From contig JAEVLN010000008.1 of assembly GCA_018350325.1 (NCBI GenBank), positions 620,001 through 684,000 of the forward strand: a DNA stretch of 64,000 nt, read 5' to 3'. The notes below the pieces were generated by a model that was not told the DNA's origin, searched no databases, and saw only the letters and a list, made by a program, of their open reading frames with translations. Made by a program: the position numbers and the translations under genes. Position 1 is the first letter of the stretch, and each line of letters opens with the position of its first letter. Positions 1-11,448 of this stretch are shown piece after piece. The DNA comes from Globodera rostochiensis (taxonomy: Eukaryota > Nematoda > Chromadorea > Rhabditida > Heteroderidae).

Positions 1-2148
1 CCGCTGAATGCAATGCAATGTCGTCGGCGTTGTCCTTGGCATTGACCACGCCGAACTTATCAACAAGTTCAGAATGTACACGCAACTGGCACTCGGGATG
101 GCAAGCCAAGCACCACAGGGTCCAGATTAGGGCGTGAGACGTGGTGTCATGTCCTAATGAAAAGCTCAACTTCGAAGACTGAAAGCGTAAACTATTATAT
201 AAGAGTCGAAGGCTTATATCTGGCCTCCCCAGGCTTATAGCCAAATTGCGATTGGGTTTTGCATATTGATTTAACAACAACAGCTTTCAAAACTATTAAC
301 GGCCTCACCAAATTTCACATTATCTGAACGACCAAAAAGAGAAAACCGTTATTTTTGCGAGTAAGGCGCAAAAATGGCAAAACACGCAATAATATTTATT
401 TAATTGAGCAGTCAAAGACTAAATAAACTTCCCGCGGGCGTCCAATGCAAATTAATTATAATTAATGCACCTGCGAACATAAATGTGTCCACTTGCTCTC
501 GCAGCTCCTCCGGGCCCAAAGTGTCCGTGCCTTCCATATCCAACAACAAATCCAAAAATGATTCGCCTTTCTCTGCTTTTGCCACCGTTTGTTGTGCTCT
601 GATTTTGATACGTTCCTCAATTACCTGCCAAAGCAAAGATGAAATATTATGTAAATGTTCCAAAAATGCTAAAATTTAAAAAGAAATATTTTCTCGTAGC
701 CAAACAACTGCACTGCTGGCTGAACATCACAACCTTTGCGGTGAATGCCTTCAATTTTTGCACACATTTTTGGGTGGCGAACCCGTGACCAAACAGAAAC
801 CAAGTGAACGGACAGAAGTAGAACATCGGATTCATCACAAAATCGTGCAAGTACCGGTTAAAGTCGCCCACCGACTTTACATATTCCTGCTGACTGTCCG
901 TCTGTAGACGAACACCCATTATAGCTTCTAAATATGTAGAATAAAACTTTATTTTTAACGGAAATAAAATAAAATGGTTTAAAATGGACGACGACCAACC
1001 AGCGGCGATGGCCAGCGAACAGTGCTGAAGCATTAGAGCAAGGTCCTCTTTAGCTTTCGACGAATCATCGGAACTTTCCAACTTGGTCAATCTGCATGGA
1101 CATAATCAAGAAAATATACGCAAGATGTCCACATTGCCATTCCTTACGTGTCCACCAATTTGCGTGCTTGAGCGTTGAAAATATGCGTGTACTGCTCCAA
1201 CTTGGCGAAGTGAAAGGTGGGCGTCAGAATGCGTCGCTGCCGTTTCCATTTCGCTCCGGCACTGAGCAGCAAACCCTCGCCAAGCCATTGCCTGAAGAAG
1301 GCGTAGTCATTGCCTTTGGTCAGTTCGACAGAGTTTTCCAATATTTCCTGAATTTGATCAGTTGGACGGACATTGAATGTTTTGTCGAGTATCAAAATAC
1401 AATTAAACAAAATTATTGAAAATTCTCAAAAATCTAAGACCTTGGCACTCTCTGAATCCAATGACCAAAGATTGAGTTCGGTGGCAAACCACCAACACAT
1501 CACGTTATGTCCTTCGCGAAGTGCCTGATTTGCATGGCCAATTAGGAACTCCGACACTTCTGAGTTGAATTCGAGAATATTATTGGGAAAATTGTTAATC
1601 TTTTTTAAACTAGGATGTGCCATTTCCGTTTTTAAAATATGATGTAAAAACAACTTCAATGTTGCTCTAGCAGTGTTTCGAAGATCGGCCTGCTTTTTTG
1701 CTAAAGTGACAAAATTCCAAAGGAAATTTTCAATTTGATTTTGCATTATTAAAGCGAAAAATTTAAATTTTACTAAGATGCCATCATTAAGGGGCATTTT
1801 TTAATTCTGTATTTTTCCCAAGACACGGAATATGCGTAATACGAAAGGAATCCAATCCCTGTTATCTTTATCTATTAAATATAATAAAATAAAGTAAAAT
1901 TTAAATAAAATCAAACGAAAATTCAATGAAATAAAATCGACGTTACCATATCGGCACTTTGGGAACAAATGGAGATGTCCGATCAGTGGGAGTCTGGCAA
2001 GCTGCCAAAAGTTGTCAGACGCTGTCAAAAGGCGACGATAATTCGAAAAAGCGGTAAAAAGCCAAAATATGCAAAAAATAAAAAATAATGTCAAAAAAGT
2101 AATTAGCAGAAACATTCTTAGGGGATATCTAAAAGTAATTTTAATCAT
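1..2148 (-). CDS. Cytochrome P450, CYP4-like (3' end beyond window)
   Basis: Haem monooxygenase anchored in the ER membrane, probably oxidising fatty acids or xenobiotics. Exons inferred by splice site and phase: 2148-1947, 1871-1843, 1524-1441, 1347-1148, 1091-1000, 927-734, 624-471 and 153-1. The first exon starts with a hydrophobic anchor (FLLITFLTLFFIFCIF) and a proline hinge (LPLIGHLHLFP). Exon 4 carries KGNDYAFFRQWLGEGLL and KRQRRILTPTFHF, typical of CYP4 proteins. The I-helix is split by an intron: EQVDTFMFA at the end of exon 7, then GHDTTSHALIWTLWCLACHP in exon 8. All junctions keep phase. The K-helix ExxR and the haem-binding Cys motif would lie left of position 1, so catalytic completeness cannot be judged. 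The family call is firm; the subfamily is not. Confidence 0.94.
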
Positions 2149-3199
2149 TTTACAATAATAATTACCTAATTACAAGAAAAGAATAAAATAATTGAAAACC
2201 CGCCGGCGATAAAGAAAATGGTTGTTGGCGACGTTTAATAACTATTAGAAGGGACAAATGCAAAAGAATCGATGATTTAAGTAAACACTTTGCAAATGCT
2301 ATTTGATTTATTCCCAAACTGTTATTTATACCTAAACTTTTCGAAACTGATAAATCATTTTAAAGTTTATTTGTATTAACTGCCAAGGTTCGGAGTCTTC
2401 CGATCCGTGAATTGTTTTATCTCTCGCTTATTAGTTTTATTTGTATTAATTAGTCTCAATTTTTCCTAAATAAAGACAAAAACCAAATTTGAAGAAACAG
2501 TTCAAATTAATCCATCTGAGCATCAGGGGGATCTCAGATCATCTTCGAGAAAAATGGTTATAAATTGACTGGTTTTCCAACGGTACCATCCATTTTACAA
2601 AAAATGCATCCACTACGTATGACCATTGTGTTAATGCGATCATCACATTTTTGGGTGATCATATATTTATTGTGAATTTTTTATTTTAATTTAATAATAT
2701 TTAATTGGGCCTAATTTGTAAGAGGGAGGATGCAGAACACATGGCACTGACCGTCTACATTGTAGGCACTATAATTTTTGATGTTCAATCGCTTCTCACT
2801 AAAAATGATGACGCATTCAGGTAGATTAACCCTAATTTGTAAGGTTTTGTTGCTTTTAGTGTCATTAACTATTAAATGCAGAAAATAAAACAATCACTGG
2901 CCGGAGTTATTTGTGATTTGAGACAAATTGTTCAAATCCGAGTCCGGGATTCAGAATTGGGCAAAATGATAGGTCAAGATGTAAACGAGAGTTTCCAATT
3001 ATCGCCAATCATTGCGTTTGACCGAGCGGACCGTGAAAAGCGCCAAGAGGAACGCATGAAGCGCAGGGCTCTCAAAATGCCCTATTTTTATGGCAAATGC
3101 CATAATTTTGGTAATTTTGCCATATTTTAGAACCTTGTGAAAAATTTCATTTTTAAGGGAAAAATGAGAATTGCCGAAAATAGTGCTCTTTGATTTGTA

Positions 3200-3360
3200 C
3201 AATTTGAAGTTTTTGGTTGCAAATCTCTTAACAAATAAGAGTCAAAAATTCAAAATTTTCTCGGCGGCGCCTTATCGGCACCGCCGACCCCCTCCCCTAA
3301 AATTTAAATAGAATTCTCAAACAAAAAAAAATTATTGTTTCTAAAATTCCTTAAGAAAAC
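3200..3360 (+). repeat. Fragment of the GGCGGCGCC...GGCACCGCCG dispersed repeat family
   Basis: Contains the core CGGCGGCGCCTTATCGGCAC followed by CGCCGACCCC, preceded by a sentence shared with other copies (TTGGTTGCAAATC, CTTAACAAAT, TCAAAAATTCAAAATTTTCT). The same order recurs at 41905-42310 and inside the complete element at 43567-44129. No terminal inverted repeats are visible, so this is an internal fragment. Confidence 0.7.
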
Positions 3361-3369
3361 TGGCATAAA

Positions 3370-3447
3370 AAAAATGCCATATTTTTGACCCCTCGATGCC
3401 ATAAAAATGCCATATTTTTGACCCCTCGATGCCATAAAAATGCCATT
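3370..3447 (+). repeat. 33-bp tandem repeat, about 2.5 copies
   Basis: A unit of about 33 bp is repeated: ATGCCATATTTTTGACCCCT then CGATGCCATAAAA, twice in full and once in part. The word ATGCCATA also appears nearby at 3078-3128. Confidence 0.75.
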
Positions 3448-4202
3448 TTTGGAGCCGGTTGCCATACTTTGTCGAGATGAGTTGAGAGCCCTGGTGAAGC
3501 ATCAGGATGACCGAGCGGACCGTGAAGGACATACTTCAGAACTATCCTTAGCGAATGAAAAGAAATTCCTTCACATTATGGCCGCAAATGTCTGGACACG
3601 GACATTATGTAAAAATATCCCACAAAATTCCCAACAAAGGCCAAAAGACCACTCAAATAAGCTTGTGATTTTTCTCTGATAAGGCGGGTTTTTTGAGCCT
3701 ATTTTGGCATTTTTCTTACCTATTTTAGGCGTCTATTTTGAGATTCTTCGAGCCTTAAACTTAGCCCTGCATATCACAAATTTAGAGTTTTTTCTGAAAC
3801 TTTTTGGGTAACGCAAAATTTTTGAATTTTTGATATCCCCAATTTTATTGTACAAACAGAAGACAAATATTATATTTTTTTAATGCAAAAATATGACTAA
3901 TTTTGAAAACTTTTGGTTTGCGCGCCAGTCCTGGATTGTGCCATAAGTGTCCGGTTGCACCCACCAAAAAAACCGTGTATATAAGAAGAAAGCCAAACGC
4001 TTTTTGAGAAACAGCTGAAGGACAAACAGATGCTGACTTGGGGATGAAATTCACGTGAAAATGTGCACCGGAGACATCCATCAACCACCCCCCGGGCGAC
4101 AGCCCTGCGAAGCTCTGCCAACAGCCAATCCCCCCCCCCCCTCCCCACACACATCCCCCCCCCCCACTTCCACCCGTTCTTTAGAATATTCTTCTTCCCA
4201 AC

Positions 4203-4277
4203 ATTCTCTTTCTCTCTCTCTCTCTTTGTCTCTCTTTCCTCTCGCTCTCATTCCTCTCTCTCTCTCTCCTTCTCATT

Positions 4278-4316
<39 letters not shown>

Positions 4317-4345
4317 CCTCTCTCTCTCTGTCTCTCTCCTCTCTC

Positions 4346-4429
<84 letters not shown>

Positions 4430-4479
4430 TTGTCTCTCTCTCCTCTTGCTCTCTCTCTCCTCTCTCTCTCACTCCTCTC

Positions 4480-4537
<58 letters not shown>

Positions 4538-4610
4538 CCCTCTCATTCCTCTCTCTCTCCTCTCGCTCTCTCTCTCTCGCTTCCTCCTCTCACTCTCGCT
4601 CTCTTTTTAC
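4203..4610 (+). repeat. CT/CTC microsatellite
   Basis: Around 400 bp of almost pure CT with occasional CC or TT interruptions. It creates long Leu/Ser-only reading frames in several frames, which are not genes. Confidence 0.97.
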
Positions 4611-6245
4611 CCACAGTTTAAAGCCTCACATCTCGCACTCTCTCCTCTCTATTAACCAACCCACTTTTGTCTATTCCCTTCCCTTCTCCTACCCTCCAAC
4701 ATCCCCTCAAGGGAAAACTGCACTCGTCCAACCCAGCGCCCACTTTTTCTACAAATCCATAAGCCTCAATGGAGCACATAGCACATAGAACGTCTTCATC
4801 GACGCCCTAATAATATTCATAAAATGCTTTTGCCTTTAGGCAAAAGCCAATGTGCACCTTTGTGCTTAATGGCACAGAATACTACTTTAAGACTAAAATT
4901 TATTTTATGATTATTCATTTTCCAATCCCCAAATATGAGGAATCAAAAATTGAATTGTTCATTCATTGTTTGACATTTTTATCCATACCCAAATTTTTGC
5001 AATCAGTTTTTCCTAAATATGAATGAATCGGTCTTTGCTTCCCTTCCGCCATTTCTGTACAAATAATTATTCCTTCCCTAATTCAATTTATAAATGTTCA
5101 ATCACGTGCAATAATGCTGCTTCATATGCATAAAAAAAGCATTTGGCAGTCGCCAGAGTGTAAACATTTAACACAAAAAACTAACAAAGCTGGTCAAACT
5201 TTGTCTAATTTTGGTCTTGAAATTTAAATCAATTTTGGTCCAATTTTGAAATCTAAATCAAATTTTGTTCAATTTTGAAATTTAAATCAAATTTTGCATA
5301 TTTATTCCGCGGTGCGTAAAAGTTGCGAAAAAGCCATTGTTAAAATCAGATCGAGTAGTTTTTGCTAAATCCTAACATCTACAGATAATTGAAAGGTGAC
5401 TGACTATTGAATAATATAATTTGATTGGTGCTATTAAAAAAAAGTGAAGGCTTTTAAATTGTGAATGGTAATTATTGTTGTATTTATTAGTAAATTGGAA
5501 ATGAATGAATTGAGTTCAATGTCCAATCAACTCACTCACTCACTCACTCACTGATCTCGCCTTCTACCCCCCCCCCCAAACTTCGCCCATCTCAACGCTT
5601 TTTGCGTCCTGCTGGGGGGGGGGGGGGAATTGCGACAGCTGCCGCTGATATGAGAGAGTGGCATTTATTGTCAAAGGATCAAAAAACGAAATGAGTCCCG
5701 CGATTTGTTCTCGAGAAGAGAGAGGAATAGCCTCGATAAATGATGTGGTGGCAAGCCTCGATTTCCCTCAGAAATAAAGAGAAGATTTCGTTGCCATTTT
5801 ACGACAGGCCCCCCCCTCCCCCCACTTCGCCAATGTTGAGCTCAGCCTTCCCCTTGCCCCCCCCCCCTAATTAGTTGTTGCTAATGACGCCTCTGGATGG
5901 CAAATTGGACTAAAATGTTTTTTTCCTTCAAATTTTTAGTTTCAAATGCGCCTTTAAGTCTTTATTATTTACATTTTGGTTTTCTTTTTTTGGCAATTCC
6001 TTAGCTCGTCTGGCCAGCCCCTCATTTCAACCAATCAGACCACAATTCATAATCTAATCTCCCATTAAAAGGTGTTAAAGAGACGCATACACAAAAAATG
6101 AAATTTGCAAATTTTCCGCAAATTCCATCCATTTTCTTCTTATCATCTCGCCTAATACTCGTTCACAATTTGTTCTTATAACATTTTTTCTAACAACCGG
6201 GAGACTCATCGTTTTGGTGAATGAACACATTTTTAGGGATGGTAC

Positions 6246-6332
6246 TGGGGACTGGGGACGGGGCGGGGGCGGGGGCGGGGGCGGGGTACGGGAGATAGGG
6301 ACGGGGCGGGGGACCGGGGCGGGGGACGGGGC
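6246..6332 (+). repeat. GGGGC-rich block with G-quadruplex potential
   Basis: Tandem GGGGGC and GGGGAC words, more than ten G-runs of four or more within about 85 bp. The strand asymmetry would allow G-quadruplex formation on the + strand. No function can be assigned. Confidence 0.7.
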
Positions 6333-6897
6333 GCTGGGTTGGAAGTATAAAAGTGTTGAGGGCTGCCTGACCTCCTCCGCCACCCGGCCATATGACGGGG
6401 GAGGTAAAAAATTCATTGAAAAGCGTTTCCGTCCCAATATTTTCAAAAAAATTTCAATTGGCCCAATTGTTGCTTTTTTGAAATACCTAAACTTTACTCT
6501 AATTTGTAAGAGAAACAACTGTTGTTGGCTGAAGCCATCCACCCAATGACGCATTTAAATTTTAAAAGGATAAAAAACCCCCACTAATCTTTGAGCCCTT
6601 AGGCAATGGTGGTGGAATATTTGCATATTTTCACATGCTATTCATGTGATTTGCAAGAATACATTTTCCAAACAAAAAATAGTTTAATTACACGAAAGCA
6701 TAATGCTCTCATTCTCTCTATTCATGAAAAGCTTCGCAGGCTTTTCACATTTATCGCGTCATTTCACATGAATATGCTTACATTATAATTAGCATAATTA
6801 GATATTTTCTCAAATATTAAAAATATTACAAAAAAAAAGAAGGAGCGCTGGCTGGAATTGCAAAGGCCCTTCGAACAAAAATTGAAATCGTGCGAAA

Positions 6898-7903
6898 ATG
6901 GCGCCGCTCAGTTTCCAAGTGAACGAATACTACGCGCAAATTTCGGAGCTGGTGCCGGGCCTGTACATATGCGGGGTGACCGGCCTGAGCTCTGCCAACA
7001 TGAAGGCCTTCCGCATTGAGCTGATCGTGAACGCCACCAGGGAGGTGCCGAACCTAAAGAGCCTTGGGCAGATACAGCGGATGAAGCTGTGGGTGGAGGA
7101 CACCACGGACGAGGACTTGTTCCCCCACTTTGACATCGTGGCGGACCAGGTAAAGGACTTGCCGCTTTCCGGTCTCGACTCTGACATTTTAAAGCTCTAG
7201 CCGACAAGACCGTAACCCTTGTCTATCGCAAAAACAAATCGGGAGAATATTCATGCGCATCAATTACAGATCCATGCCGTCATCCAGGACCGTGGTGCCG
7301 TCCTGGTGCACTGTGTGGCCGGTGTGTCCCGGTCCGCCGCCATTTGTTTGGCCTATCTGCTGAAGTACCGGACGCGGTCCCTGAGAGCTGCCTACCATTT
7401 GATGTGCTCGAAGCGCCCAATGGTCCGTCCCAATCTGAGCTTTTGGCGTCAGCTCATCCACTACGAGCAGGTGGGTAAAGCCAATTGTGGCAAAGGTTCT
7501 AAAATTTTGGCATTTTAGCAAATCAAACGCAATGTCGGCTCGGTGCGCATTGTGCGAGATGAAGCACAGCCCGACAAGCTGCTTCCGGATGTAATTTTAA
7601 GCAATTGATTTGGCATTTACTTTTCTCCGACATTTCACCAATGATCATCACATTTGGCAATAATCTTTATTTAAGGTCTACTTGAAGAATGTGATCCCTG
7701 ATCAGCTGAGTCGCCCTCTGTCGCCGACAAATGCCACCGACGCGGCACAAATCGTGCCGAAACTGTTTTCTGATGAATCCGCACCGGTCACACAGCCTCC
7801 GTCGAGTCGGCACCGCAGGAACAGCTCCGGCGGGTCGGCACGCGTCAAATTTGTCCCCGTGCTCGGAGTGCTCACCGAAATGGCGGCAGAGTCTGCGGCG
7901 TGA
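6898..7903 (+). CDS. Dual-specificity protein phosphatase, copy A
   Basis: Atypical dual-specificity phosphatase that would remove phosphate from Tyr and Ser/Thr; substrate unknown. Inferred exons 6898-7149, 7270-7470, 7519-7590 and 7676-7903 give 250 residues. The catalytic P-loop is HCVAGVSRSA (HCxxGxxRS) in exon 2, and an Asp in WVEDTTDEDLFPHFD fits the general-acid position. The order of the following motifs (CLAYLLKYR, then RPMVRPNLSFWRQLIHYE) resembles the DUSP14/18/21 group. The tail after about residue 175 is Ser/Pro-rich, ends EMAAESAA and has no recognised domain. No signal peptide or membrane segment. It is duplicated in inverted orientation at 8818-9823. Confidence 0.93.
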
Positions 7904-8817
7904 AAGCAAAAACATTTGAAGGGAACACAAAACCCCATAAATTAAAATAAATTAACATTTGTTTTCAGCTGTTTTCGGGCACAATTCCCTTGATATGAAT
8001 TTTTTAAATGAATTTGTTCTAACTTTTGAATGAATTCTTTTGTTCAAATTTTAAGTTTTAAAAAAATGGGAAAAAATACATTATTGCATCACCATATTTC
8101 AATTAATCCACCGTACTGTCGCTATTCCTTTCGTCTACCGATGCCAGCCTTATCTCTGTAGAATTGGTCGTTTACCATTCCCTTCAGGGAATGTTTATTG
8201 TATGTATTACTGTAATTATAGTAAGCATTTCTTCATTGGATTGTGGTCGATTTTTCTTCTATTTCCTCACAATGTTTAAAGAGCATAATACGGGTGTAAT
8301 TAATGTAAATTACTTATTTAAGTGCGCGTTTTATATGTTTTGATTACTAAATAAAATTTGTTGGCTTTCTGTTTTAATTATAATTTAGAAATTTTAATGT
8401 TTTAAAAACTTAAATTGGCAAAGCTCAAGTCGATTTTGCCAAACAAATCAACAGAAAATCAACAATTATTCATTAATTGCCTCCCCCCCCCCTCCGAATA
8501 TGTACTCAAATTAACCCTTTGCTGTTGTCACAATGAACGGCAAACTAAGCAACTGCCAGATGCAATTAATTATGTATAAACTGTAACATTTGAAAAATGA
8601 CAATTCAAAAAAAAATGTAAATAGTGTGTTTCGTACCCGTGTGATTACCCGGAAGGGTAAAAATGATTAAATGAACATTTCTAAGGAATAGAAAACAAAA
8701 ATTGAATAAAAGAAAATAAACTGGTGGGACTATTATTAGGACAATAAACTGTAAAAGGCGGCGCTAAATTACCACAAAAAGTAATCTGGCTTAAGTAAAG
8801 GTAATGTTCGCAAAACA
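7904..8817. other. Unique spacer between the inverted phosphatase genes
   Basis: AT-rich spacer of about 914 bp between two convergent stop codons. It would hold both 3' UTRs; AATAAA-like words occur on both strands (for example AAATAAAAT near 8349 and AATAAA near 8703 and 8745). No ORF of interest. Confidence 0.5.
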
Positions 8818-9823
8818 TCACGCCGCAGATTCTGCCGCCATTTCGGTGAGCACTCCGAGCACGGGGACAAATTTGACGCGTGCCGACCCGCCGGAGCTGT
8901 TCCTGCGATGCCGACTCGACGGAGGCTGTGTGACCGGTGCGGATTCATTAGAAAACAGTTTCGGCACGATTTGTGCCGCGTCGGTGGCATTTGTCGGCGA
9001 CAGAGGGCGACTCAGCTGATCAGGGATCACATTCTTCAAGTAGACCTTAAATAAAGATTATTGCCAAATGTGATGATCATTGGTGAAATGTCGGAGAAAA
9101 ATAAATGCCAAATCAATTGCTTAAAATTACATCCGGAAGCAGCTTGTCGGGCTGTGCTTCATCTCGCACAATGCGCACCGAGCCGACATTGCGTTTGATT
9201 TGCTAAAATGCCAAAATTTTAGAACCTTTGCCACAATTGGCTTTACCCACCTGCTCGTAGTGGATGAGCTGACGCCAAAAGCTCAGATTGGGACGGACCA
9301 TTGGGCGCTTCGAGCACATCAAATGGTAGGCAGCTCTCAGGGACCGCGTCCGGTACTTCAGCAGATAGGCCAAACAAATGGCGGCGGACCGGGACACACC
9401 GGCCACACAGTGCACCAGGACGGCACCACGGTCCTGGATGACGGCATGGATCTGTAATTGATGCGCATGAATATTCTCCCGATTTGTTTTTGCGATAGAC
9501 AAGGGTTACGGTCTTGTCGGCTAGAGCTTTAAAATGTCAGAGTCGAGACCGGAAAGCGGCAAGTCCTTTACCTGGTCCGCCACGATGTCAAAGTGGGGGA
9601 ACAAGTCCTCGTCCGTGGTGTCCTCCACCCACAGCTTCATCCGCTGTATCTGCCCAAGGCTCTTTAGGTTCGGCACCTCCCTGGTGGCGTTCACGATCAG
9701 CTCAATGCGGAAGGCCTTCATGTTGGCAGAGCTCAGGCCGGTCACCCCGCATATGTACAGGCCCGGCACCAGCTCCGAAATTTGCGCGTAGTATTCGTTC
9801 ACTTGGAAACTGAGCGGCGCCAT
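8818..9823 (-). CDS. Dual-specificity protein phosphatase, copy B
   Basis: Mirror copy of the gene at 6898-7903. Exons by coordinate reflection: 9823-9572, 9451-9251, 9202-9131 and 9045-8818, all splice sites intact, so it also encodes 250 residues with the P-loop HCVAGVSRSA. The only protein change I see is in the tail: KLFSNESAP here against KLFSDESAP in copy A. The upstream DNA differs completely from copy A (ATCCAAAGCGAAAATGG here), so the two copies would be driven by different promoters. A very recent duplication, ongoing gene conversion, or an assembly artefact would each explain the identity. Confidence 0.9.
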
Positions 9824-10072
9824 TTTCGCTTTGGATATGTTTAACCAACAACAATCTTTGAGTGTGGTAGTAATTCAAAGCAAATTTGAAGTTATTGTTG
9901 GTATGTTGAGAAGTGTAAATTATTTTGAAAAATCTAAAAAAAAAAAATGCACATTGTTTGGTATTTGTAAATTATGACTTCATTTAGACACAAAAGAATG
10001 AGCAATTTGTCAATTCGGGTACTGAGAATAAACAAAACGACGGATGTGAAAAGCACAACTTTTGTGTATATA

Positions 10073-10171
10073 CCGTATTCACTCTTGTAATTCCACACTC
10101 TCTAATAATTCCGCCCTTTCTGAGGAGGTTGAAAAATAATTCCACATGTGGAATTACAAGAGTGAATACGG
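10073..10171. mobile_element. 99-bp MITE with 24-bp inverted ends and TA target duplication
   Basis: Begins CCGTATTCACTCTTGTAATT (then CCAC) and ends with the exact reverse complement GTGGAATTACAAGAGTGAAT (then ACGG). Both ends are flanked by TA (10071-10072 and 10172-10173), as expected for Tc1/mariner-type insertion. Far too short to encode a transposase, so non-autonomous. Confidence 0.88.
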
Positions 10172-10547
10172 TAAATGGAAACAATATTAAAGAATTCTCT
10201 CTTTTCGTTCAAAATATGGCCGCATATGTCTCGAAATAGGAATTATCCATTAAGAATTTTGCCAGATTAAATTTTTAAATTTAAAGTCATTTCATTTTAA
10301 TTCACTTGTGGCGGCAATGGATTAGGCATTATTGCTTTGAAGGCAAAAAATTAAAAAAATGTTACGACGAACCAATCAATGGCATTTTCGGATTTTCACT
10401 ACCAATATGTGCCAATCATAAAATATTTATTGGAAATGTTTGGCAGTTCACTCAAAAATGGACACTTTTGTGAATAGTGATCATTGACGCTTCTGTTGTT
10501 TGAGAAAAAAAAAGAGCTGACGAACGAATTCCGTGGAGGACAAATTC

Positions 10548-10594
10548 ATCATTCCCCCCCCCCCCCCCACCCCCTCCCCCCCCCTCCCCCAACC
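10548..10594 (+). repeat. Poly-C tract
   Basis: C-rich run with single A, T interruptions, in front of the CCTCTT minisatellite. Confidence 0.85.
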
Positions 10595-10753
10595 CTCAAT
10601 TTCACCCGGGGGCTCGTTTTACGGCTGCTGTTGAATGGGAGGGTACAAAGTGCGAGTTTTTTTTTTCAACTGCACCCCTCGGGGCAAAAGATAAGGCGAA
10701 TAGGCAGAAACAATGTGAAAAAGAGAAGAGGAGAGGAGACGACAGATGTTAAC

Positions 10754-11206
10754 TCTTCCTCCATCCTCTTCCCCTTCCTCTCTCCCCTTCCTCTTTCCCT
10801 TCCTCTTCCTCTTTCCCTTCCTCTATCCTCTTCCTCTTTCCCTTCCTCTTCCTCTTTCCCTTCCTCTATCCTCTTCCTCTTTCCCTTCCTCTTCCTCTTT
10901 CCCTTCCTCTTCCTCTTTCCCTTCCTCTTCCTCTTCCTCTTTTCCTTCCTCTTTCCCTTCCTCTTCCTCTTTCCCTTCCTCTTCCCCTTCCTCTATCCTC
11001 TTCCTCTTTCCCTTCCTCTTCCTCTTTCCCTTCCTCTATCCTCTTCCTCTTTCCCTTCCTCTTCCTCTTTCCCTTCCTCTTCCTCTTTCCCTTCCTCTAT
11101 CCTCTTCCTCTTTCCCTTCCTCTTCCTCTTTCCCTTCCTCTTCCTCTTTTCCTTCCTCTTTCCCTTCCTCTTCCTCTTTCCCTTCCTTTTCCCCTTCCGT
11201 CTATCA
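10754..11206 (+). repeat. CCTCTT/CCCTTCCTCTT minisatellite
   Basis: About 450 bp built from TTCCTCTTCCTCTTTCCC-like units with irregular insertions of CTATCC. Pure polypyrimidine on the + strand and polypurine on the other, so triplex or H-DNA formation is possible. The reading frames it opens are rich in Phe, Leu, Pro and Ser and are not genes. Confidence 0.95.
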
Positions 11207-11396
11207 TCCATTTCCAATTTTTGAGATGGGCCCGCCCTCGGCTGGTCGTCCATCGGCGGGGCGTTCGATTTGGGGGGAAGGCGATGAAAGTAAAGGAAAC
11301 AGCGAGCGCTAACGGAGATTCGGAAGCTGATTATCCCCTAATTCATTAGTATAAGAAAGGGGTGCGGTGGTACTCAAAGAGATTTATTGCTGTAGG

Positions 11397-11448
11397 GGAC
11401 GGACGGACGGACGGACGGACGGACGGACGGAGGGGACGGACGGACGGA
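11397..11448 (+). repeat. (GGAC)n tetranucleotide repeat
   Basis: About twelve GGAC units with one GGAGG interruption. Confidence 0.95.

Larger units (their letters stand above)
2149..6891. other. Intergenic, no recognisable gene
   Basis: About 4.7 kb between the P450 start and the first phosphatase copy. I see no ORF with a family signature. It holds a dispersed-repeat fragment near 3200-3360, a 33-bp tandem repeat near 3370-3447, a CT microsatellite, an (ACTC)n run near 5530-5551, several poly-C/poly-G runs (near 4132, 4156, 5567, 5616, 5862) and a GGGGC-rich block near 6246-6332. Short ORFs here come from low-complexity sequence. Confidence 0.6.
6892..9829. repeat. Inverted duplication of the phosphatase gene, arms about 1012 bp
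   Basis: Left arm 6892-7903 and right arm 8818-9829 are reverse complements with no indel: every position maps by 16721 minus x. I counted only about four substitutions across the arm, one of them in an intron. Arm borders almost coincide with the ATG (plus the preceding GCGAAA) and the stop codon. The spacer 7904-8817 is unique. Confidence 0.95.

Noticed and set aside
4055..4788. Long Ser/Leu-rich ORFs (up to 241 codons)
   Set aside because: They are translations of a CT microsatellite, open in several frames at once.
10484..11312. Phe/Pro/Ser-rich ORFs up to 246 codons
   Set aside because: They come from the CCTCTT minisatellite; no start context, no conserved motif.
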